Source: CALBPI01 sp039027435 | GTDB lineage: Bacteria; Pseudomonadota; Gammaproteobacteria; Steroidobacterales; Woeseiaceae | Direction of reading: 5' to 3' | DNA length: 64,000 nucleotides | Assembly (NCBI GenBank): GCA_039027435.1 | Contig: JBCCKF010000002.1 | Span: 248,001 to 312,000, forward strand | Part shown: piece after piece, positions 48,945-58,121 of the stretch | Layout: each line of letters begins with the position of its first letter | Numbering within the stretch: the stretch's first letter is position 1 | Position numbers and translations under genes: made by a program | Notes under the pieces: model-generated | Seen by the model: the letters and a program-made list of their open reading frames with translations, nothing else | The model's database searches: none | Told to the model about the DNA's origin: nothing

Positions 48945-49904
48945 TTAGGCGCTCTTGAAGTCGCCGAACCCTGCGAGTCTTTGAGAGCGCCGCTGAATCA
49001 GCTCGTCGACATCCATTTCGCCCAGCCCTTTGACCTGTTTGTACAGTGCTGCCTTGAGCGTTGCTGACATCTGTTCCGGGTCTCGATGGGCGCCGCCCAA
49101 CGGCTCCTCGAGCACCTCGTCAATCAAACCGAATTCGATCAGCTGATCTGCAGTAATGCGCATCGCTTCGGCAGCATCCGCCGCCTTCTCCGCACTCTTC
49201 CACAGAATCGATGCACAACCTTCGGGTGAAATCACCGAATAGATCGCGTATTGCAACATCAACAGATGATCCGCAACGCCAATGGCGAGCGCACCGCCGC
49301 TGCCCCCCTCGCCGATCACGACACTGATAACGGGTGTGCGCAGCGTCGCCATCACTTTGAGATTGCGGGCGATCGCCTCAGACTGACCGCGCTCTTCCGC
49401 GCCAATGCCGGGGTAGGCCCCCGGGGTGTCGATCAGTGTGACAATCGGCAAGCCAAATTTCTCCGCAAGCTCCATCAATCGCTGAGCCTTGCGATAGCCC
49501 TCCGGCCGCGGCATGCCGTAGTTGCGCCGCACCCGTTCTTTGGTATCTCTGCCCTTTTGATGACCGATCAGCATCACGGGCAGGTCTTCAATGCGTGCCA
49601 AACCGCCGATAATCGCGTAGTCGTCCGCGTACATCCGGTCGCCATGCAATTCCTGGAAGTCCTCAAAGATGCCGCCGATGTAGTCGAGCGTGTACGGGCG
49701 CATCGGGTGACGCGCAACCTGTGCAACCTGCCAGGCGCTCAGATCGGAGAAGATCGACTTCGTCAGCGACTCACTCTTTTTGGTCAGGCGTTCGATTTCC
49801 TCAGCGATATTGACGCCAGAATCGTCACCGACATAGCGCAGCCCCTCGATCTTGCCTTCCAACTCAGCAATCGGCTGCTCGAATTCCAGGAATTTGAGAT
49901 CCAT
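48945..49904 (-). CDS. accA: Acetyl-CoA carboxylase carboxyltransferase subunit alpha
   Basis: Part of the enzyme that makes malonyl-CoA for fatty-acid synthesis, 319 aa from the chosen start. MDLKFLEFEQPIAELEGKI is the family N-terminus. KGRDTKERVRRNYGMPRPEG, TLIDTPGAYPGIGAEERGQ and GEGGSGGALAIG follow. The frame opens 6 codons upstream with MTGLQG, which I do not use. It lies between dnaE (61-nt gap) and tilS. Confidence 0.98.
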   Translation of the reverse strand: MDLKFLEFEQPIAELEGKIEGLRYVGDDSGVNIAEEIERLTKKSESLTKSIFSDLSAWQVAQVARHPMRPYTLDYIGGIFEDFQELHGDRMYADDYAIIGGLARIEDLPVMLIGHQKGRDTKERVRRNYGMPRPEGYRKAQRLMELAEKFGLPIVTLIDTPGAYPGIGAEERGQSEAIARNLKVMATLRTPVISVVIGEGGSGGALAIGVADHLLMLQYAIYSVISPEGCASILWKSAEKAADAAEAMRITADQLIEFGLIDEVLEEPLGGAHRDPEQMSATLKAALYKQVKGLGEMDVDELIQRRSQRLAGFGDFKSA

Positions 49905-49965
49905 CCCCTGAAGCCCCGTCAATAAAACCGTGTAACACTAGCACAGGCACGCCCTGCACCACAGA

Positions 49966-52900
49966 TCATGACTGCGCTCTCAACTTGACCCGGTAGCTGT
50001 CTTCGCCGAAGGCTTCATCGAGCGCGCTGCGCAGTGCTGTCGATACGCGCACCTTCCACAGATCGCCGAGCATCATCCGACCCGACAATTCTGCGGCGCG
50101 ATAATCTATTGCGATTTCGCAGGCACCGCCGCGATAGGGTCGCAATGTGGTTTGAAGGTCGCGCACCAACGCCCTCGCAGCCGCATCATCGCGCGGGCGC
50201 TCCAGCGTGAGGAGGAGTCGGGACGCGCACTCCTCGATCACATGATCAAGATCACGCAAGTGCTTTGCGTTAACACCCCAGGCATTCATGAAGCTATCCC
50301 AATTCAGGGTGCCCGATGCCAGGACAACCGTGTCCTTCACCAACAGATGCCGTACGGCGTCGACCGTGTCTGAGTAGAGCTGCACGTCGATGCGTCCGGT
50401 ATCGTCATCCAACGTCACGGTGGTCCGGTTACCGCGTTTTCGAACATCAAAAATGAGCCCTGCGACGGTGACCTGTCTGCGCGGCTGTGAAAAATCACCG
50501 CCGCTATCTGCGCCCGCAGGCGGACGCGCCGATATCAACTCGGACAATGAAGCTCTCGCCAGCTGCTTGGCGTAGCCGCGATAGCGCGCGAACGGATGCC
50601 CGGACAGATATAACCCGAGCGCCTCCTTCTCTGCGCGCAGGCGATCGCTGGAGTGCCACTCCGCAACATCGCGCAGTGCGATTTCCGGAACTTCAACATC
50701 ACCAGCACTACCGAACAAATCGTTCTGACCGGCTGCGGCGGCCTTGGCGTCCTGTTCCGCCTGGCGAAGCAGATCCGGCACAGTCTCCATCATCGATCGA
50801 CGGTTGCCGTGTAACTCATCCATCGCACCGGCTTTGATGAGTGCTTCGAACATGCGCCGATTGAAAGGCTCAAGATCTACCCGCTGACAGACCTCTGCAA
50901 GATCCTGGTAGGTACCGCCACTTTCACGCTCGGCAATCAGGGCCTCGATCGCCGCCATCCCGACACCTTTGATCGCGCCAAGACCGTAACGGATGTTGCC
51001 GTCATCTGTAGCGCTAAAGTGCGCCTGCGATGCATTAACATCCGGAGCGAGCAGGCGAATGCCGAGCGCACGGCAGTCATCTTTAAGGCCAACCAATTTG
51101 TCGGTGCTGTCCATGTCGGACGACATCACCGCAGCCATGAACTCCGCGGGATAGTGCGCTTTCAGCCACGCTGTCTGATAACTCAGCACCGCGTAGGCCG
51201 CGGAGTGCGATTTATTGAATCCGTAGCCTGCAAATTTCTCCATCAGATCGAAGATATATTCGGCCTGTGCTTTATCGACCTCACGCGCGACGCAACCGTC
51301 CACGAAAATTTCGCGTTGCTTGGCCATCTCCTCAGGCTTTTTCTTGCCCATGGCGCGACGCAATAGATCCGCACCACCCAATGTATAGCCGGCGAGGACC
51401 TGAGCGATCTGCATCACCTGTTCCTGATACAGGATGACGCCATAAGTGGGTTCAAGCACACCCTTGAGATCCGGGTGCAGATAGTCGATCTCCTGACCGG
51501 ATTGCCCGTGCTTGCGCGCGATGAAGTCATCCACCATCCCAGACTGGAGCGGGCCAGGTCGAAACAACGCTACCAACGCAACGAGATCGCCAAAGCAGTC
51601 CGGCCGCAAGCGCTTGATCAAATCCTTCATGCCGCGAGATTCCAGCTGGAACACGGCTGTCGTCTGGTAGCGTTGCAGAAGGTCGTAGGTCTTCTTATCG
51701 TCCATCGGCAACGATTGCAGATCGATAGGCGCTTCACCCGCTTGCGCGCGCCTGGCATTCACTGATTTCAGAGCACGGTCGATGATTGTGAGCGTGCGCA
51801 GCCCAAGGAAGTCGAACTTGACCAGACCGGCCGCTTCGACATCGTCCTTGTCGAATTGAGTGACGAGGTTGGCGCCACCCTCTTCGCAGTACAAGGGTGT
51901 GAAGTCGGTAAGCTCGGTGGGTGCGATCACGACACCACCCGCGTGTTTGCCCGCGTTGCGCACACAACCTTCCAGCGACAACGCAAGATCAAGAATGCTG
52001 CGAACCTCGTCGTCCTCTTTATGCAGACGCGCGAGTTCCGGTTCGTCGTTGAGCGCCTTCTCAAGCGTCATCCCAACCTCAAAGGGAATCAGCTTCGCAA
52101 TCTTGTCGACGAAACCATACGGAAAATCGAGAACACGGCCGGCATCGCGCACCACCGCCTTGGCTGCCATGGTGCCGTAAGTGATGATCTGCGATACACG
52201 ATTCCGTCCGTAGTGCTCAGCGACATAGGCGATGACCCGGTCGCGGCCTTCCATACAGAAATCGACATCAAAATCCGGCATCGATACACGTTCCGGATTC
52301 AGGAATCGCTCGAACAGCAAATCGTGTTCCAGAGGATCGATATCGGTAATGCCGAGCACGAATGCCACCAACGATCCGGCACCGGACCCCCGACCGGGCC
52401 CGACCGGCACACCGTTGTTGCGCGCCCATGCAATGAAGTCGGCGACGATCAGGAAATAGCCGGGAAACCCCATACTACAAATCGTGTCCAGTTCGCGCTC
52501 GAGTCGGGCCGGATAGTCACTCCCATCACCTTCGTAATTGACGCCTTTTGCGAGCTTCTCTGCCAGTTTTTCGTGTGACTTTTTCCTGAGCCAAGTGCCG
52601 GTGTCACTGCCATCAGGCACGGGAAACTCGGGCAGGTAGCTCTTGCCGAGCTCCAGATCGAGACTGCAGCGCGCTGCGATGCGAACCGTATTGTCGATCG
52701 CTTCCGGAAGGTCGGAGAACAACTCGATCATCGCCGCCGGCGAGCGCAGGTGCTGATGCGGCGTGTAGGGTTTCGGGCGTTTGCTGTCAGCGAGCGTTCG
52801 ACCCTGGTGGATACACACACGAGCTTCGTGCGCTTCGAATTCATCGGGCTCGATGAATCGGACATCATTGGTTGCAACCAGCGGCAGCGCCATCGATGCA

Positions 52901-53508
52901 CCGAGCGTTACGGCCGCTTCGAGCCATGCGGCTTCCTCGGCACGTCCGGTTCTGGACACCTGCAGGTAGAACCGATTCGGAAATACGTCGCGCCAGTGGG
53001 CAGCTGCCTGATTCAGTGCATCGGAATCACCCGCATTGGCGACACGCGCGAGCTCCCCTTCAAACCCACCGGACAATGCAATCAAGCCTTCGCAGGTTTC
53101 CTGTTGAAGCCATTCGCGCAGCACTTCGGGACGACCCTGACGCTGACCCTCCATGAACGCACGTGTAACCAGACGAGTGAGGTTTCGATAACCCTGCACG
53201 TTTTGGCACAGCAGCACCATGATGCTGGGCGTCTTGTCTTCAGCGCTACTGCGCACAGCGAGTTCCACACCGATGATCGGCTTAACGCCGGCGCGTAGCG
53301 CTCGCGTATAGAACTTCACCATTGCAAACAGGTTGCCCGCATCCGACAGTGCCACCGCGGGCATGCCTTGCGCCGCGACCGCGTCCATCAGGGTCGGCAC
53401 CTTTACGAGGCCATCGACGATCGAATACTGCGTGTGCAGATGCAGGTGAACAAAAGTTCGGGACCCACCCGCATCGTCGTGATAGCTCGGTTGAAGCTCG
53501 GCTACCAT
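49966..53508 (-). CDS. dnaE: DNA polymerase III subunit alpha
   Basis: Replicative polymerase catalytic subunit, 1180 aa. The N-terminal PHP domain has HLHLHTQYS. The polymerase active-site Asp residues are in PDFDVDFCMEGRD with VGPGRGSGAGSLVAF nearby. A helix-hairpin-helix and an OB domain follow, and a beta-clamp-binding and tau-binding C-terminus is expected. The HxH in the PHP motif is kept, but the next PHP motif reads SDAGN where active PHP domains have DHG, so independent proofreading seems unlikely. ATG interlocks with the rnhB stop (TGATG), and an upstream frame to 53574 lies in rnhB. Confidence 0.97.
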   Translation of the reverse strand: MVAELQPSYHDDAGGSRTFVHLHLHTQYSIVDGLVKVPTLMDAVAAQGMPAVALSDAGNLFAMVKFYTRALRAGVKPIIGVELAVRSSAEDKTPSIMVLLCQNVQGYRNLTRLVTRAFMEGQRQGRPEVLREWLQQETCEGLIALSGGFEGELARVANAGDSDALNQAAAHWRDVFPNRFYLQVSRTGRAEEAAWLEAAVTLGASMALPLVATNDVRFIEPDEFEAHEARVCIHQGRTLADSKRPKPYTPHQHLRSPAAMIELFSDLPEAIDNTVRIAARCSLDLELGKSYLPEFPVPDGSDTGTWLRKKSHEKLAEKLAKGVNYEGDGSDYPARLERELDTICSMGFPGYFLIVADFIAWARNNGVPVGPGRGSGAGSLVAFVLGITDIDPLEHDLLFERFLNPERVSMPDFDVDFCMEGRDRVIAYVAEHYGRNRVSQIITYGTMAAKAVVRDAGRVLDFPYGFVDKIAKLIPFEVGMTLEKALNDEPELARLHKEDDEVRSILDLALSLEGCVRNAGKHAGGVVIAPTELTDFTPLYCEEGGANLVTQFDKDDVEAAGLVKFDFLGLRTLTIIDRALKSVNARRAQAGEAPIDLQSLPMDDKKTYDLLQRYQTTAVFQLESRGMKDLIKRLRPDCFGDLVALVALFRPGPLQSGMVDDFIARKHGQSGQEIDYLHPDLKGVLEPTYGVILYQEQVMQIAQVLAGYTLGGADLLRRAMGKKKPEEMAKQREIFVDGCVAREVDKAQAEYIFDLMEKFAGYGFNKSHSAAYAVLSYQTAWLKAHYPAEFMAAVMSSDMDSTDKLVGLKDDCRALGIRLLAPDVNASQAHFSATDDGNIRYGLGAIKGVGMAAIEALIAERESGGTYQDLAEVCQRVDLEPFNRRMFEALIKAGAMDELHGNRRSMMETVPDLLRQAEQDAKAAAAGQNDLFGSAGDVEVPEIALRDVAEWHSSDRLRAEKEALGLYLSGHPFARYRGYAKQLARASLSELISARPPAGADSGGDFSQPRRQVTVAGLIFDVRKRGNRTTVTLDDDTGRIDVQLYSDTVDAVRHLLVKDTVVLASGTLNWDSFMNAWGVNAKHLRDLDHVIEECASRLLLTLERPRDDAAARALVRDLQTTLRPYRGGACEIAIDYRAAELSGRMMLGDLWKVRVSTALRSALDEAFGEDSYRVKLRAQS

Positions 53509-54137
53509 CAGACGGACTCCGGCTCGCGTATTGCACGGCGCACAGGCGCAAAACTGGTACGGTGAATCGGACACGGTCCGAGTCTTGCCAGCGCCGCCAT
53601 ATGGGCTTTGGTCCCATATCCCTTGTGGCTCGCAAACCCGTAGTCAGGCCACTGGCTGTCGTAGGCAATCATCATGTCGTCGCGTGTGGTCTTGGCCAAT
53701 ATGGAGGCTGCCGCGATACTCGCATCGCGTGCGTCTCCGGATACCAATGGTACCCAATGGGCTGCGATCCGCCGCTCCGCCGGGGGCAACTGATTGCCAT
53801 CGACACGTACTTCGGCAGGAACCAGACCGAGATTTTCCACCGCCGCCGCCATGGCACCTAGAGTACACGCCAGAATGTTCTCTGCATCCACCGCTTGCGC
53901 ATCTCGAATCTCGATGCGATACGCCAGTGCTTGTCCTCGGATCGTATGGGCAAGCGCCTCTCGGCGCGAAGCGCTGAGTCGTTTGGAGTCCTGTAGACCG
54001 ACGGGTACATGCGCAGGATCGAGCACCACCGCGGCCACAACAACAGGTCCTGCCAGAGGGCCGCGCCCGGCTTCATCAACGCCGGCGATCCACCCGTCAT
54101 GTGTCGCAGGCAACAGTCCTAAGCTCACCTGCTTCAT
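53508..54137 (-). CDS. rnhB: Ribonuclease HII
   Basis: Removes ribonucleotides from DNA hybrids, 209 aa. GVDEAGRGPLAGPVVVAAVVL at the N-terminus (two blocks) contains the acidic residues, with SILAKTTRDD and SHKGYGTKAHMAAL later. Overlaps lpxB by 4 nt (54134-54137) and dnaE at its 3' end. Order lpxB-rnhB-dnaE is standard. Confidence 0.97.
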   Translation of the reverse strand: MKQVSLGLLPATHDGWIAGVDEAGRGPLAGPVVVAAVVLDPAHVPVGLQDSKRLSASRREALAHTIRGQALAYRIEIRDAQAVDAENILACTLGAMAAAVENLGLVPAEVRVDGNQLPPAERRIAAHWVPLVSGDARDASIAAASILAKTTRDDMMIAYDSQWPDYGFASHKGYGTKAHMAALARLGPCPIHRTSFAPVRRAIREPESV

Positions 54138-55312
54138 TCCTCACGCCCCTGGGCAAGCTCACTCACGACCTTGGCCGCGCGCGTATTCGCATCGACTGCC
54201 AAACGTATGCGCACTTGCTCGAACTCAGCGAGAAGGGACGTACGCGCCGGGTTATCGCCGAACCAGGGCCGCAATGCCGCACTCGCGCTCTCGGGCGTCA
54301 ATGCGTCTTGCACCAATTCAGGCACCAACGGCTCTGTGGTCAGCAGATTGGGCAACGAAAAGTGCGTCAGCTTGATCAGGTTAAACATCCGCACAATGCG
54401 CGACGTCGAGGGTGACACACGGTAACCAACCACCATAGGCTTGCCGTGCAATAGTCCCTCAAGGGTCGCGGTTCCCGAGGCAAGAAGTAATGCATCGGCT
54501 GCCGCCATGCAGTCATCAGCATCCCCCACGGATACGCGGAAGTTGCCTTGGCGGATTGCGTCTCCCGCCACCTCGCGGAAGGCAGCTTCGCCAGAAGCAC
54601 TCGCCAGCGGCACACACACCTGCAAGTGCTCAACGCGTTGCTGAGTCAACCGTGCAGCTTCCGCAAAGTCCGAGCCGAGTCTTGAAATTTCGCCGCGCCG
54701 CGAACCGGGCAGGACGGTGAGTACAGGCTTATCGGGGTCGAGGCCCAATGCACGCCGAGGCACGGCGGTATCGGAAACCGGTCGAATGTCCTGCGCCAGC
54801 GGGTGACCCACGAATGTCGCGGCCACACGGTGTTTTTCGTAAAACGCAGGTTCGAAAGGCAACAAGCACATCACGTGGTCACAGGCCTTTGCGATTGTCT
54901 TCACACGGCCCTCTCGCCAGGCCCAAACCGACGGACTGACATACTGCACCGTACGAAGACCACGACCGCGCAGTCGCTTCGCCAACCCCAGATTGAAGTC
55001 CGGCGCGTCGATACCCACAAAAACGTCCGGCTTAGCTGCGAGGAACCTCTCGACCAACGACCTGCGTAACTTCAGCAATCGAGGAAGATGCTTCAAGACC
55101 TCAGTCAGACCCATAACGGCAAGGGCCTCCGCATCTTCCCAGCACTCAAGTCCTGCGGCGCGCATTTTCTCCCCGCCGACGCCGACGAATTCGCACTGTG
55201 GATGCGCTTCGCGGAGCGCCTGCATAAGGCCCGCGCCTAGCGTGTCGCCCGAGTGCTCACCGGCGACCAGTCCTATTTTGAGTCTTGACGGGCTTGCGTT
55301 CACCGCAAGCAC
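54134..55312 (-). CDS. lpxB: Lipid-A-disaccharide synthase
   Basis: Glycosyltransferase that joins two acylated glucosamines into the lipid A disaccharide, 392 aa. Family blocks: VAGEHSGDTLGAGLMQAL, GIDAPDFNLGLAKRLRG, YVSPSVWAWREGR, LPFEPAFYEKH, LPGSRRGEI, and LLASGTATLEGLL. The C-terminus is shorter in conserved features. It follows lpxA, with its start 2 nt from the lpxA stop, and overlaps rnhB. Confidence 0.97.
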   Translation of the reverse strand: MLAVNASPSRLKIGLVAGEHSGDTLGAGLMQALREAHPQCEFVGVGGEKMRAAGLECWEDAEALAVMGLTEVLKHLPRLLKLRRSLVERFLAAKPDVFVGIDAPDFNLGLAKRLRGRGLRTVQYVSPSVWAWREGRVKTIAKACDHVMCLLPFEPAFYEKHRVAATFVGHPLAQDIRPVSDTAVPRRALGLDPDKPVLTVLPGSRRGEISRLGSDFAEAARLTQQRVEHLQVCVPLASASGEAAFREVAGDAIRQGNFRVSVGDADDCMAAADALLLASGTATLEGLLHGKPMVVGYRVSPSTSRIVRMFNLIKLTHFSLPNLLTTEPLVPELVQDALTPESASAALRPWFGDNPARTSLLAEFEQVRIRLAVDANTRAAKVVSELAQGREE

Positions 55313-55314
55313 CC

Positions 55315-56094
55315 TTAGCGCACGATGCTGCGACTGCTGTCGGTGATCGATTCGAGCAGAGGAGCGAGTTCAGGTTGCTCAGCCACACGCTCAGCAATCG
55401 CCTCACGCGCTTCCTCCAGTCTCAGCTGGCTGCGATAGAGCAACTTATAGCCATCGCGGATGTTGCGAATCTGATCACGGTCAAATCCGCGTCGCTTGAG
55501 ACCCTCGACGTTCACACCTCTCGGCTCAGCCGGCGTCCCCATCACCATCACATAGGCCGGGACGTCTTTGCCAATGCCGGCATACATACCCATGAAACTG
55601 TGTGGCCCGATACGACAGAACTGGTGCGCACCGGAGAAACCGCCAAAAATCGCCCAGTCGCCGACATGCACGTGTCCGGCGAGGGTCGCATTGTTGGCGA
55701 GGATTACGTTGTCGCCCACCATGCAGTCATGAGCGATGTGCACATAGGACATGATCCAATTGTCGCTGCCGACAACGGTGATTCCTGCGTCCTGAATCGT
55801 GCCCCGATTGATGGTTGTGCACTCTCGAATTGTGTTGCGATCGCCGATCCGCAGTTTCGTCGGTTCCGCGTCGTATTTCTTATCCTGTGGCGCACCGCCG
55901 AGCGCGACGAAAGGATGAATTTCGTTGTCCTCGCCGATCTCACACGGACCCTCAACAACAACGTGCGAGTGCAATTTGGTACCTGCGCCAATCCTGACAT
56001 CCGCGCCAATGACGCTATACGGACCGACCACCACGGAATCAGCGAGCTCCGCGTCGTCATGAACAATCGCGCTCGGATGGATATTGCCTGTCAT
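55315..56094 (-). CDS. lpxA: Acyl-ACP-UDP-N-acetylglucosamine O-acyltransferase LpxA
   Basis: First step of lipid A synthesis, 259 aa, a left-handed beta helix built of hexapeptide repeats (SAIVHD, VVGPYSVIGADVRIG and others). The catalytic His is in SYVHIAHDCMVGDN, and substrate region GLKRRGFDRDQI is typical. The start is the ATG at 56094 (MTGNIHPSAIV), 4 nt after the fabZ stop. An upstream frame to 56133 overlaps fabZ and is not used. Sits between fabZ and lpxB. Confidence 0.97.
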   Translation of the reverse strand: MTGNIHPSAIVHDDAELADSVVVGPYSVIGADVRIGAGTKLHSHVVVEGPCEIGEDNEIHPFVALGGAPQDKKYDAEPTKLRIGDRNTIRECTTINRGTIQDAGITVVGSDNWIMSYVHIAHDCMVGDNVILANNATLAGHVHVGDWAIFGGFSGAHQFCRIGPHSFMGMYAGIGKDVPAYVMVMGTPAEPRGVNVEGLKRRGFDRDQIRNIRDGYKLLYRSQLRLEEAREAIAERVAEQPELAPLLESITDSSRSIVR

Positions 56095-56098
56095 TCCC

Positions 56099-56557
56099 TC
56101 AAGCCTCGCCCGGCGCACACATGAGTTCCGCACTCGCGACGACTTTCCCGTCGACCAAAGCCTCGGCAGAGAATCGCCAAACCGTACGAATTCGCCGAAT
56201 GAGTTTTACCTCGAGCTGAAGTTGATCGCCGGGCTCAACGGGCTTGCGAAACCGCGCCTTGTCGATGCCAACAAAATAGTAGAGTGTGCCCTCGCCCGGT
56301 GCCTCGCCTACCGTTGCGAATGCCAGGATTCCTGTCGCCTGAGCGAGCGCCTCGATGATCAGCACTCCCGGCATTACCGGACGACCCGGGAAATGCCCCT
56401 GGAAAAACGGCTCGTTAAACGTCACGTTCTTGATCGCGGATGCGGATTCGCCGGGCACACATGAGTGCACGCGATCGATCAGCAGAAACGGGTATCGGTG
56501 TGGAATCAACGCCATGATTTGGCGGATATCCAACTGCTCGGCAATGTTTTCGCTCAT
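56099..56557 (-). CDS. fabZ: 3-hydroxyacyl-[acyl-carrier-protein] dehydratase FabZ
   Basis: Dehydrates 3-hydroxyacyl-ACP in fatty-acid elongation, 152 aa. The hot-dog fold blocks are IPHRYPFLLIDRV, FFQGHFPGRPVMPGVLIIEALAQ (over two blocks; contains the catalytic His and the Glu helix) and YFVGIDKARF. It supplies hydroxyacyl pools for LpxA and LpxD on either side. ATG overlaps the lpxD stop (56554-56557). Confidence 0.98.
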   Translation of the reverse strand: MSENIAEQLDIRQIMALIPHRYPFLLIDRVHSCVPGESASAIKNVTFNEPFFQGHFPGRPVMPGVLIIEALAQATGILAFATVGEAPGEGTLYYFVGIDKARFRKPVEPGDQLQLEVKLIRRIRTVWRFSAEALVDGKVVASAELMCAPGEA

Positions 56558-57582
56558 GATTTGTCCTTATCAGCCAGGGCCCGGTCCAGCGCCTTGACCT
56601 GTCGCGCGAGCGTATCAAGTTTGCGGAATCTCGCCACACTACGCTGGTGGTTGCGGATATCGTCGTGTGGGAATACCCCGCCATAGGTGCCAGGCGTTTC
56701 GATATCGGAGGTCACAGTACAACGCGCCGTAATCACCACGCCATCGGTGATCGTGAGATGTCCCGTCGTTCCGCTGTTGCCACCGAAAGCACAATTGCTG
56801 CCAATCGTGGTCGAACCGGCAATACCCACCATACCGGCCATCACCGTATGCTCACCGATAATGCAGTTGTGACCGATCTGTATCTGGTTATCGAGTTTGA
56901 CGCCATTGCCGATGATCGTTGGCTCTATCGCGCCTCTGTCGATACTGGTGCACGCGCCAACATCCACATCATCGCCGATTCTGACACCGCCAACCTGCGG
57001 CACCGGCTCCCATCCCTCCGGACCGCGAGCGATGCCGAAACCGTCGCTGCCGATCACCGCACCAGGATGCACCACGCACCGGTCGCCCAAATGCACATCG
57101 GCCATCAGCGTAACGTTAGGTCCGATCCAACAATCGCGTCCGATCTTCGCTCCGGATCCGACGTATGTGCCAGCCCCAATGCTTGAGCCCGCCCCTATCG
57201 AGGCTTCCGCATCAACGACGACACCGGCCGCAATGGAAGCCTCGTCAGACACACTGGCATCGGAATCGATGACTGCGGCTTTATGAATGCCAGGCGCGGG
57301 TGATTGTCGTGGGTGCAGCAGGCGCGCCATGCGCGCATAGATCAGATAAGGGTCCTGTGCAACTATCGCTGTGCCGGCTACCGCCTCCGCGTGCTCCTCG
57401 GCAACCACGATAGCCGTGGCTACGGAATCATCAAGATACTTTCTGTAGGCGGGGTTCGCGAGAAAGGAAAGCGAGCGCTCTCCGGCGCGTCGAAGCGTGG
57501 CCACGTGATCGACTACCGCATCGGGGTCCCCCACGATACTGCAGCCGAACTTCACGGCAAGCTCACCAACCTTCAGACGCAT
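56554..57582 (-). CDS. lpxD: UDP-3-O-(3-hydroxymyristoyl)glucosamine N-acyltransferase LpxD
   Basis: Third step of lipid A synthesis, 342 aa. An N-terminal uridine-binding domain (LAVKFGCSIVGDPDAVVD) is followed by many hexapeptide repeats. The catalytic His is in NQIQIGHNCIIGEHTVM, and FGGNSGTTGHLTITDG is typical. The C-terminal helix ends DRALADKDKS. It lies 11 nt after skp and overlaps fabZ. Confidence 0.97.
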   Translation of the reverse strand: MRLKVGELAVKFGCSIVGDPDAVVDHVATLRRAGERSLSFLANPAYRKYLDDSVATAIVVAEEHAEAVAGTAIVAQDPYLIYARMARLLHPRQSPAPGIHKAAVIDSDASVSDEASIAAGVVVDAEASIGAGSSIGAGTYVGSGAKIGRDCWIGPNVTLMADVHLGDRCVVHPGAVIGSDGFGIARGPEGWEPVPQVGGVRIGDDVDVGACTSIDRGAIEPTIIGNGVKLDNQIQIGHNCIIGEHTVMAGMVGIAGSTTIGSNCAFGGNSGTTGHLTITDGVVITARCTVTSDIETPGTYGGVFPHDDIRNHQRSVARFRKLDTLARQVKALDRALADKDKS

Positions 57583-57593
57583 GATGCGATCGA

Positions 57594-58109
57594 TCAGTTG
57601 CCCTGCTTCGCCTGCAGTTGTTCCAGTATCTGTCCTGTAACGTTCATGCGACCGCTGGCGAAAATCACACCCTCTCCGACGATGAGGTCAAATCCGTTCT
57701 CCGTCGCGAACGCTTCGATCTCCTGAAGCAACATGCGCTGCAGCTTTCCGAGCTCCTCATTGCGGCGTAGGTTGATATCTTCGTTGTATTCCTGGCCAAG
57801 ACGTTCCACTTCACGCTGAACATCACGCAGGTCACGTTGCATATTGCGCAGTTCGGTCTCGCCCATAACAGCGGCATCGCGCTGTGCTTTTTCCTGCAGC
57901 GCTTTCAACTCTTCTTCCTTGGCACGAACGGTGCGCTCGCGAGGTGCGAATTCTTCCTGCAGAGCCTCGAGAGTGGCTTTGGTTTGTGGCGCAGCCTGCA
58001 ACAGACCCTGCACGTTGACCACACCAATCTTGAGCTCCTGTGCCTGTGCGGTTGCACTCAGCGCGAGCGCGACCACAAGCGCTGTCGCGCTGATCATTTT
58101 CTTGTACAT
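57594..58109 (-). CDS. skp: OmpH/Skp family periplasmic chaperone
   Basis: Periplasmic chaperone for outer-membrane proteins en route to BamA, 171 aa. A signal peptide at about 1-23 (ALALSATAQAQ) is followed by KIGVVNVQGLLQ, a long coiled coil with charged heptads (about 50-125), and the ending VIFASGRMNVTGQILEQLQ. GGGGAT lies 6 nt before the ATG. Positioned between bamA and lpxD as in most gammaproteobacteria. Confidence 0.93.
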   Translation of the reverse strand: MYKKMISATALVVALALSATAQAQELKIGVVNVQGLLQAAPQTKATLEALQEEFAPRERTVRAKEEELKALQEKAQRDAAVMGETELRNMQRDLRDVQREVERLGQEYNEDINLRRNEELGKLQRMLLQEIEAFATENGFDLIVGEGVIFASGRMNVTGQILEQLQAKQGN

Positions 58110-58121
58110 CGAGGAATCCCC

